From: Actinophytocola sp049647105
GTDB taxonomy: Bacteria; Actinomycetota; Actinomycetes; Mycobacteriales; Pseudonocardiaceae
Reading direction: 5' to 3'
DNA length: 64,000 nt
Assembly (NCBI RefSeq): GCF_049647105.1
Contig: NZ_JBARWZ010000016.1
Span: 38,276-102,275 of the forward strand
The notes under the pieces were generated by a model. That model was not told the origin of the DNA. It did not search any database and worked only from the letters and a program-made list of their open reading frames with translations. Every line of letters starts with the position of its first letter. Position 1 is the first letter of the stretch. A program made the translations under genes and the position numbers. Of the stretch, positions 58,122 to 64,000 are shown in pieces.

Positions 58122-58765
58122 TGCGCCGCCTTCATGGTCTCCACAACCATCCCAGCCACCAACGCAGCCGTCTCACAAGGCTCTTTCTTCCCGACCTTGT
58201 CGGCCGACAGGCGCAACACGATCTCGACAATGATCTCGTTGGACGTGCCGACCGCCACGGAACAACCTCCGGTGGCTCGCTGTCCCACCCCGAACGCGAC
58301 CGCCGGAAAACTATCAACCGGGTCCAACGCGTAGAAGAACTCCCACTTGCCATCCTTCTCTGCCTGATATATCGCGCTGAGACCGCGGGGATACTTGTCC
58401 AGGAAGCGGACATCGACGAGCGCTCTGGCATCCGACAAGCCCTTGAACTCACACGCATTGCCCAAACCGCCGTCGTGTAGCTCCCCTGGGAACCGCACAT
58501 TGAGATTGTCGGCTTGCGTCGCAGTGAGCGACTGGCAGGGATCTTCCTGGAAGCGAGTGGTGTCCAACGGGTCCACAACCTCGGGAGCCCCGGCGTACGG
58601 CAACTCAACCTCACCCGATCCAGTGGTGGAGGGCGGCACTTCACTGGACTCGGTCGGCACTTCGTCTGGCACCGAACGAGGGGTGCCTTCACTCGTGCTC
58701 GTACATCCCGCCGCGACGAGCAAACAAGCCACAATGGCCGACAATGCCAATGACCGCTTGACCAT
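58118..58765 (-). CDS. DUF3558 lipoprotein, copy C
   Basis: A 215-residue DUF3558 lipoprotein with lipobox AAGC (Cys21) and the domain segments VELPYAGAPEVVDPLD and QDPCQ-like EDPCQSLTATQADNL. It is closer to copy A than to B in the centre. ATG 58765. It is the promoter-proximal lipoprotein of the operon. Confidence 0.9.
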   Translation of the reverse strand: MVKRSLALSAIVACLLVAAGCTSTSEGTPRSVPDEVPTESSEVPPSTTGSGEVELPYAGAPEVVDPLDTTRFQEDPCQSLTATQADNLNVRFPGELHDGGLGNACEFKGLSDARALVDVRFLDKYPRGLSAIYQAEKDGKWEFFYALDPVDSFPAVAFGVGQRATGGCSVAVGTSNEIIVEIVLRLSADKVGKKEPCETAALVAGMVVETMKAAQ

Positions 58766-58768
58766 CGG

Positions 58769-59185
58769 TTAGATCCCCTGCTCTGAATCGTCGTCCTCGG
58801 ATTGCCCGACCTGTTCGATGCCGGTGACATTCCGTCGCTCAACGCCGAGATAGTCGCTCAATGCGTCCTGACATCGCTGCGCCTCGTTGAAGCAGTAATC
58901 GCGGTTGTGCTCGAGATACGCGAGGTACGCACGACCGTAGGATACTGCAGCTCCGGCCACTGACTCGCTGGCGAAATCCAGCCCAGGCCCCTCCACCACG
59001 GTGATGTCCTGAGCCCGGCGGAAGGAGCGGTCGTAGTCGTCGGCCAGGGCGACCCAATCCTTGACAAGTCCTTCGAGCGTGGGCTGATCGTAGGAGAAGC
59101 CGCCGGTGGTGATGGAGCCAGTGGTGCTGCCACTGATGACCCCCGCTGGCGCTGGGGCACCCGCGTAGCGTGGTTCGCTGTTCAT
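58769..59185 (-). CDS. Small helical secretion-associated protein, copy C (first gene of operon)
   Basis: A 138-residue paralogue of the 56417 and 57593 proteins and the first gene of the minus-strand operon that runs to 54565. The start region MNSEPRYAGAPAPAG and upstream GCAGCAGGGGGAAGGG match the junctions of the other units; sequence further upstream is unrelated, so the repeat ends here. Confidence 0.78.
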   Translation of the reverse strand: MNSEPRYAGAPAPAGVISGSTTGSITTGGFSYDQPTLEGLVKDWVALADDYDRSFRRAQDITVVEGPGLDFASESVAGAAVSYGRAYLAYLEHNRDYCFNEAQRCQDALSDYLGVERRNVTGIEQVGQSEDDDSEQGI

Positions 59186-59272
59186 CCCTTCCCCCTGCTG
59201 CGGACAGTGATCTGCCGTACGTCTCTGGTAGCCGAGCGTACGACAGGGCGACCCGCTGAGGGGCCGATACAG

Positions 59273-59311
59273 CCGAAAGGCGCGTTCGCGGTGTCGCGAA
59301 CGCGCCTTCGG
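59273..59311 (-). terminator. Strong hairpin terminator of the DUF6319 gene
   Basis: CCGAAAGGCGCGTTCGCG (59273-59290) pairs with CGCGAACGCGCCTTCGG (59295-59311) around a 4-nt loop, 13 bp after the DUF6319 stop. Confidence 0.8.
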
Positions 59312-59324
59312 AAGGAAAGGAGTA

Positions 59325-59726
59325 TCAGCCGTCCTGCAGGTCGGCCAGTTTCTGCTTCACCTTGGACAGTTCGGCCTCCAGTTCGGCGAGGCGGGCCTGC
59401 TGCTGCTCGCGGGCGACATCGAGCACGGACTCGATCGCCTTCGAGATGTCCTCGTGCAGTTCGGCGGCCGCTCGGGACACCGCCGCGGCCGGGACCTGCA
59501 GGCCCTGTACGACTCGGCTGCCCGCGTGCGACAGCTCCGCCTGCCACTCGCCGTCCATGGTGCCGGTGACCGTCAGCGTCAGCTCGACCGTGCGGGTCTT
59601 GCGTGCCGTGCTCGGCTTTCGGCCGCGCTTGGCGGGCTGCTCGGGGGCCGCCTCCGCCTTCTCTGGCTGCGGCTGCACGGTCTCGGCCTGCTGCTCCTCG
59701 GCCGGGGCCTCGCTCGTTGGGGACAA
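59325..59726 (-). CDS. DUF6319-like protein with a C-terminal coiled coil
   Basis: A 133-residue cytoplasmic protein. A disordered Glu/Pro/Lys N-terminus (AEEQQAETVQPQPEKAEAAP) is followed by a conserved core (TVELTLTVTGTMDGEWQAEL, SRVVQGLQVPAAAVSRAAAE) and a coiled coil (AELEAELSKVKQKLADLQDG). It fits the DUF6319 family of Pseudonocardiales. The start is a TTG with AAGGAG 8 nt upstream. Function unknown. Confidence 0.75.
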   Translation of the reverse strand: MSPTSEAPAEEQQAETVQPQPEKAEAAPEQPAKRGRKPSTARKTRTVELTLTVTGTMDGEWQAELSHAGSRVVQGLQVPAAAVSRAAAELHEDISKAIESVLDVAREQQQARLAELEAELSKVKQKLADLQDG

Positions 59727-59824
59727 CCTTCACGCTCCTTCGTCACGGGACACACCGCGGGAGGGGATATTAGAACACGCGTTCGCCTCCCGCATCCTCG
59801 GCGGGTTCGGGTGCCTTTGCTCGG

Positions 59825-60463
59825 TCAGTCCCTGCGGCCGGTCACCGCGATGGTCGCGCCCAGGCCGATCATCATCAGGCCGCCCGTGCCGCCGACCAGC
59901 TCCAGCCTGCGGGGCGACCGGGAGAACCACGCCCGCGCGGTCGCGGCGAGGAGTGCCCACACGCTGTCGAGCACGAGCGCGATCACCGGGAAGAGCGCAC
60001 CGAGCGCCAGCATCTGTACCGGCACGTGACCGGCGGCCGGGTTGGTGAACTGCGGCAGCGCCACCACGAAGAACACGATCGACTTCGGGTTGGCCACGCC
60101 GACGACGATCCCGTCGCGCAGTGCGCGCCTGGACGGGACGACCGAGGGCACGCCCTCCGCGAGCGCCTCGGTGACCTTGCTGCGGTGCCGGATCGCCTGC
60201 ACGCCGAGGTAGACGAGGTACGCGGCGCCGACGAGCTTGATCACGGTGAACACCGCGGCCGATCGCTCCACGATCACGCCGACACCGATCGCGACGGCCA
60301 CGACCTGCAGGTACACGCCGATCGCGTTGCCGGCGACGGTCATCAGCGCCTCGCGGCGGCCGACGGTCAGCGCGCGGCCGATGGTGAACAGCACGCTCGG
60401 CCCCGGCACGGCGACGACCACCACCGACAGCAGGGCGAACGCGAGTACCTGGCTCAGCGACAT
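59825..60463 (-). CDS. LysE family translocator (amino acid exporter)
   Basis: A 212-residue membrane protein with six helices and the RhtB/LysE motifs VVVAVPGPSVLFTIGRAL near the N-terminus, GAAYLVYLGVQAIR and GIVVGVANPKSIVFFVVALP. It exports amino acids or related metabolites. ATG 60463 is preferred; GTG 60466 directly before it is an alternative. Confidence 0.92.
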   Translation of the reverse strand: MSLSQVLAFALLSVVVVAVPGPSVLFTIGRALTVGRREALMTVAGNAIGVYLQVVAVAIGVGVIVERSAAVFTVIKLVGAAYLVYLGVQAIRHRSKVTEALAEGVPSVVPSRRALRDGIVVGVANPKSIVFFVVALPQFTNPAAGHVPVQMLALGALFPVIALVLDSVWALLAATARAWFSRSPRRLELVGGTGGLMMIGLGATIAVTGRRD

Positions 60464-60476
60464 CACGCCGCCGACA

Positions 60477-61130
60477 CTAAACAGGCATCAGCGCCACGTC
60501 GCGCGGTTTTCGCCCTCGCACCAGCCCCAGCGCGAGCGTCAGTATCGCCGCGACGGCGGCCAGCGCCATGGCCCGTTCGACCAGTCCGAGCGGCACGAAC
60601 CGCCACCATGGTCCGTAGCCCATGCCCATGCGGATCACCCCGACGACGATCAACCCGAACCATCCGAGCGCCACCGCGGCAAACCCGCGCGCGGCCCACC
60701 GCCACGCCGACCGGTCCGGGAACACCCTGTGCGCCACCAGGAGTACGGCCAGCGGCAGCGACACGAACCCGACCACGCTCGCGTACCGGTGGATCGTGCC
60801 GCCGATGCTGGGGCCGACCGTCCAGTCGGTCTTCGTGAACACCACGACCGTGAGCAGGCTGGCGATCCACAGCGCGCCGAGCGCCACCGGCCCGGAGTAC
60901 GGCCGCACCTGCCGGTGCCGCACCACCGCGGCGAAACCCAGCGCCGAACCGAGGGCGACCAGCAGCACCGCGAGGTCGAACAGCCACTTGCTGGGTCCCA
61001 GCGCGTACTCGCTGATCGTGCGCCGCTCCGGGTTGATCTCGTTCGTCGGCGGGAGCACGTGCAGCGACAGCATCAGCACGGAGCCGAACAGGAGCGTGAG
61101 AACGCTCGCCAGCGCGCTTCTGGAGGGCAT
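60477..61130 (-). CDS. DUF998 membrane protein
   Basis: A 217-residue protein with six or seven helices and the DUF998 pattern NPERRTISEYALGPSKWLFD and TIHRYASVVGFVSLPLAVLL. Function unknown. It lies 13 bp upstream of the lysE-like gene and is probably cotranscribed. ATG 61130 opens the first helix. Confidence 0.88.
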   Translation of the reverse strand: MPSRSALASVLTLLFGSVLMLSLHVLPPTNEINPERRTISEYALGPSKWLFDLAVLLVALGSALGFAAVVRHRQVRPYSGPVALGALWIASLLTVVVFTKTDWTVGPSIGGTIHRYASVVGFVSLPLAVLLVAHRVFPDRSAWRWAARGFAAVALGWFGLIVVGVIRMGMGYGPWWRFVPLGLVERAMALAAVAAILTLALGLVRGRKPRDVALMPV

Positions 61131-61350
61131 GAACCCGAGACTAACCGCCGAAAGTGAGAGAACCGTAAGACGACAAATCGGGCAATAGTGCCTCGTCAAG
61201 GTGAAGTGGGTCGTTTGTCCGCGGATCCAGGTGGTCGCTGGCAAGGCGCGGGAAAGCCGCTCGTACCGGGTTGTACTTGGGCTTTCCCGCAACGCCGCCA
61301 GCGGCCGCCTGGGCCGCGGAGAAACGTGCCCTCTTCGCCTTGACGGGGCA

Positions 61351-62109
61351 CTAGCGGTTGATGAGGGTCTCGATGCCGTCGAGCACGCGTTCGAGCCCGA
61401 AGCGGAAGTCGTAGTCGAGGCCGTCGAACTCCGCGCCGTCGTCGTCGAACGTGCCTGCGTCGACGACCGCGTGCAGTGCGGGGTACTCCTCCGGCGTGGT
61501 CAGCCGCTTGATCAGCGCGCCGTACTGGGGCATGAGCTGGGCCGCCGTCGGGTCGCCGGACTCGTACGCCGCGGTGATGTCACTGCTCAGCATGGCGAAG
61601 CTGCGGGTGAAGCTCGTGACGAGCAGCACGACCGACAGCTTGTCCTGCTCCGTGAGCCCCGTGCCGCCGAGCGTCCGCAACCCCCACTCCATGAACCGCA
61701 GCTGGTTGGGCATGATCGGCGCGCCGGAGACCGGGATGCGCAGGACCCACGGGAACTGGCGGTACGCGGCGAGCTCCATCTCGGCCCAGCGCTTGAGCCG
61801 CACACGCCACGTGCCTTCCTCGGGCTCCGCGACGTCGACCTGGCCGAACGCGCCGTCGATCATGAGCGCGAGCAGCTCGTCCTTCGAGGCGACATAGCGG
61901 TAGAGCGACATGGCCGATGCGCCGAGCTCCTTCGCGACCCTGCCCATCGACACCCCGCCGATGCCCTCGGTGTTCGCGACGTGGACGCCCGCCTCGACGA
62001 TCTGCTCCAGCGACAGCCCGCGCCTCGGCCCCTTGGCCGGCCGGTCCCGCACGCCCCACACCATCTCGAAGCTGGCCGGGAGCCCGGTCTCCGTTTCCTC
62101 GTCGCTCAT
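61351..62109 (-). CDS. TetR family transcriptional regulator
   Basis: A 252-residue regulator of the TetR/TetR_C-like group with a long C-terminal domain. The helix-turn-helix is LEQIVEAGVHVANTEGIGGV and MGRVAKELGASAMSLYRYVA. It is divergent from the DrrAB-type exporter at 62220, which it probably represses, as is common for such pairs. Confidence 0.92.
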   Translation of the reverse strand: MSDEETETGLPASFEMVWGVRDRPAKGPRRGLSLEQIVEAGVHVANTEGIGGVSMGRVAKELGASAMSLYRYVASKDELLALMIDGAFGQVDVAEPEEGTWRVRLKRWAEMELAAYRQFPWVLRIPVSGAPIMPNQLRFMEWGLRTLGGTGLTEQDKLSVVLLVTSFTRSFAMLSSDITAAYESGDPTAAQLMPQYGALIKRLTTPEEYPALHAVVDAGTFDDDGAEFDGLDYDFRFGLERVLDGIETLINR

Positions 62110-62144
62110 CCCACCCTGACCTGACTCAGGGATGTCCCTGATTC

Positions 62145-62189
62145 ACTGTTTACGACCTACGCAATACAGTTTATCTCGTACGCAGTAAA
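62145..62189. promoter_or_regulatory. Candidate TetR operator region
   Basis: The direct repeats TACGCAATA (62158-62166) and TACGCAGTA (62179-62187) are 21 bp apart (two helical turns), inside TTTAC...GTAAA (62149-62189). This AT-rich stretch between the divergent tetR and exporter genes is the natural place for the operator and both promoters. Confidence 0.45.
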
Positions 62190-62219
62190 TCCGCCGTCCA
62201 CGAACTCCCAGGGGGAACC

Positions 62220-63188
62220 ATGCCCGGCGAACCAGCGATCGAGGCTACCGGCCTCACGAAGTCCTACGGCTCGGTGCGGGTGCTCACCGGCATCGACCTG
62301 CACGTGCCGAGCGGCAGCGTGTTCTCGCTGCTCGGCCCGAACGGGGCGGGCAAGACCACCACCGTGCGCATCCTGACCACGCTGACCAGCCCCGACGCCG
62401 GGTCGGCGCGGGTCGCGGGGCACGACGTCGTGCGCGACCGGGCGCTCGTGCGCCGCAACATCAGCCTCACCGGCCAGGACACCGCGCTCGACGAACTGCA
62501 GACCGGCATGGAGAACCTGCGGATGATGGCCAGGCTGTGCCGCCTGTCCTCCCGCGCCGCCACGGCACGCGCGGGTGAGCTGCTCGAACAGTTCGACCTC
62601 GTCGAGGCGGGCTCGCGCCGCATCGCAACCTACTCGGGTGGCATGCGCAGGCGCCTGGACCTGGCCGCCAGCCTGATCGTGCCGCCAACCGTGCTCTTCC
62701 TCGACGAACCGACCACGGGCCTGGACCCGCGCAGCCGCGCGGCGATGTGGACGGTGATCACCGAGCTCACCCGCTCCGGCGTGACGATCCTCCTCACCAC
62801 GCAGTACCTGGAGGAGGCCGACCGGCTGGCCGACCGCATCGCGCTGGTCGACGGCGGCCGGATCGTCGCGGAGGGCACCGCGACACAGCTCAAGCAGCAG
62901 GTGTCCGGTCACCGGCTCGACCTGACGCTCACCGGCGCCGACGCGTTCGACGCGCTCGCCGCCCACCTCCGCGACCGGGCGCTGCTGCCCGACCGCGAAC
63001 GGCACACGCTGTCGGTCGCGACCGACGGCAGCGCGGGGCACGTCCGCGCGCTGCTCGACGAACTCGACCCTGACCGCACCGCGGTGGCGCGCTTCTCCGT
63101 GCACTCCGCGTCCCTCGACGACGTGTTCCTGGCGCTGACCGGGCACGCGACGACCACAACGCACGACAAGGAGCCCGTCGGTGTCTGA
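62220..63188 (+). CDS. ABC ATPase of a second DrrAB-type exporter
   Basis: A 322-residue DrrA-like ATPase with Walker A GPNGAGKTT (39-47), signature YSGGMRRRLDLA, Walker B VLFLDEPTTGLDP and the C-terminal DrrA extension ending LDDVFLALTGH. AGGGGGAA precedes the ATG. It is related to, but clearly distinct from, the exporter at 33928. Confidence 0.93.
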   Translation: MPGEPAIEATGLTKSYGSVRVLTGIDLHVPSGSVFSLLGPNGAGKTTTVRILTTLTSPDAGSARVAGHDVVRDRALVRRNISLTGQDTALDELQTGMENLRMMARLCRLSSRAATARAGELLEQFDLVEAGSRRIATYSGGMRRRLDLAASLIVPPTVLFLDEPTTGLDPRSRAAMWTVITELTRSGVTILLTTQYLEEADRLADRIALVDGGRIVAEGTATQLKQQVSGHRLDLTLTGADAFDALAAHLRDRALLPDRERHTLSVATDGSAGHVRALLDELDPDRTAVARFSVHSASLDDVFLALTGHATTTTHDKEPVGV

Positions 63189-63960
63189 CACCCTCACCGC
63201 CCGTCCCGCCTCGCCGCTCGGCGACCTCGGCGTGATGGTCCGCCGCGCGACCACGCTGACGATCCGCAACGGCGACGCGTTGCTGACCTCACTCGCCCTG
63301 CCGATCATGCTGATGCTGCTGTTCGTCTACCTGTTCGGCGGCGCGATCGACACCGGCACCGAGTACGTGACCTACGTGGTGCCCGGCGTGATCATGCTGT
63401 GCGCGTCGTTCGGGGCCTCGCTCACCGCGGTGGCGGTCACGAACGACATGACCGGCGGGATCATCGACCGATTCCGGTCGATGGACGTGCGCGGCGCCTC
63501 CGTGCTCGGCGGGCACGTCGCCGCGAGCACCGCACGCAACCTCACCTCGACCGTGCTGGTGCTCGCCGTCGCGTTCCTGATCGGCTTCCGGCCGTCCGCG
63601 TCCTTTGTGGACTGGCTGGCGGCGGTTGGCCTGCTGGTGGCCGCGATCCTGGCGCTGTCGTGGGCGTCCGCCGCGATCGGCCTGCTGGTGAAGACCCCGG
63701 AGGCGGCGAGCGGGTTCACGTTCTTCGTGATGTTCCTGCCGTACCCGAGCAGCGCGTTCGTGCCGGTGGAGACCATGCCGACGTGGATCCACGGCTTCGC
63801 GGAGAACCAGCCGTTCACGCCGCTGATCGAGTCGCTGCGCGGGTTCCTGCTCGGCACCCCGGTCGGCAACAGCCCGTGGATCGCGCTCGCCTGGTGCGCG
63901 GGCATCCTCGCGGTGTCGGTCGCGTCGTCGGGCCGGCTGTTCAAGCGCCGGACCGCCTGA
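63181..63960 (+). CDS. ABC-2 permease of the second DrrAB-type exporter
   Basis: A 259-residue permease with six helices (LPIMLMLLFVYLFGGAIDTG, GVIMLCASFGASLTAVAV, DRFRSMDVRGASVL, PFTPLIESLRGFLLG). GTG 63181 overlaps the ATPase gene by 8 bp. Confidence 0.92.
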   Translation: MSDTLTARPASPLGDLGVMVRRATTLTIRNGDALLTSLALPIMLMLLFVYLFGGAIDTGTEYVTYVVPGVIMLCASFGASLTAVAVTNDMTGGIIDRFRSMDVRGASVLGGHVAASTARNLTSTVLVLAVAFLIGFRPSASFVDWLAAVGLLVAAILALSWASAAIGLLVKTPEAASGFTFFVMFLPYPSSAFVPVETMPTWIHGFAENQPFTPLIESLRGFLLGTPVGNSPWIALAWCAGILAVSVASSGRLFKRRTA

Positions 63961-63979
63961 CGGGGAACGCGGCCGCTCG

Positions 63980-64000
63980 AGGTAGGCCAGGGGGCTACCT
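63980..64000. terminator. Hairpin at the window end
   Basis: AGGTAG at 63980-63985 pairs with CTACCT at 63995-64000, 20 bp after the exporter stop. It is a likely terminator; the end of the window cuts its context. Confidence 0.45.

Overview
The window is high-GC actinobacterial DNA. The best fit is a member of the Pseudonocardiales (a Lentzea, Kibdelosporangium, Actinosynnema or Amycolatopsis-like organism). I infer this from the codon bias, an Lsr2 nucleoid protein, DUF3558 lipoproteins next to EspC/YbaB/WXG-type secretion proteins, a DUF6319 protein, frequent GTG and TTG starts, and many starts placed 6-7 nt after a TANNNT -10 box (leaderless mRNAs). I see no rRNA, tRNA, CRISPR array, insertion sequence or prophage.

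Layout. 1-1.1 kb: end of surE, converging with cutC. 1.13-5.1 kb: one translationally coupled operon of ECF sigma factor, zinc-finger membrane anti-sigma factor, ABC ATPase and two membrane subunits, behind a perfect ECF promoter. 5.1-13 kb: AraC regulator, an ECF42-type sigma factor with its YCII/DGPF partner, a frameshifted epimerase, remnants of a SigJ-type sigma factor and a glycosyltransferase, RidA, YceI, a methyltransferase and a NarL-type two-component system. 13-17.5 kb: DUF3626, HdeD, GDSL hydrolase, a pentapeptide protein with a Cys-rich head and a fatty acid desaturase. 17.7-19 kb: lsr2, a 22-bp-period inverted repeat array, and a tiny gene behind a structured leader. 19-25.4 kb: dienelactone hydrolase, methyltransferase, kptA, alginate-lyase-like secreted protein, DoxX-like protein, IclR regulator (frameshifted). 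25.5-32.1 kb: YqeB-like protein, Nudix-like protein, PLP decarboxylase coupled to a GPH/MFS transporter, FxLD-type methyltransferase and a LysR regulator. 32.1-36.5 kb: YeiH exporter, DrrAB-type ABC exporter with PadR control, histidine phosphatase. 36.9-41.3 kb: a second 22-bp array, LamG protein plus PQQ-type sugar dehydrogenase behind a LacI-like palindrome, and a divergent DeoR regulator. 41.6-48.7 kb: furanose-type sugar ABC importer (YtfQ/R/T/YjfF-like) with a secreted GH2 enzyme. 48.8-51.4 kb: YbaB, EspC and PPE-like secretion genes. 51.4-54.6 kb: gluconokinase, menC, aldo-keto reductase, DUF1361. 54.6-59.2 kb: WXG-type protein preceded by three tandem copies of a small-protein/DUF3558 pair. 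59.3-64 kb: DUF6319, LysE, DUF998, TetR and a second DrrAB exporter.

The parts that stand out as not explained by ordinary genes are: (i) two inverted copies, 28 kb apart, of a non-coding element with two DnaA boxes exactly 19 bp apart next to a 70-bp near-identical block; (ii) two inverted arrays with an exact 22-bp period; (iii) a tandem triplication in the secretion locus that left stubs of the WXG gene between copies; (iv) a short gene that seems to start at ATT after a structured leader. Two gene breaks (epimerase, IclR) are each repaired by restoring one base in a G/C run, so some disruptions may be sequence errors.
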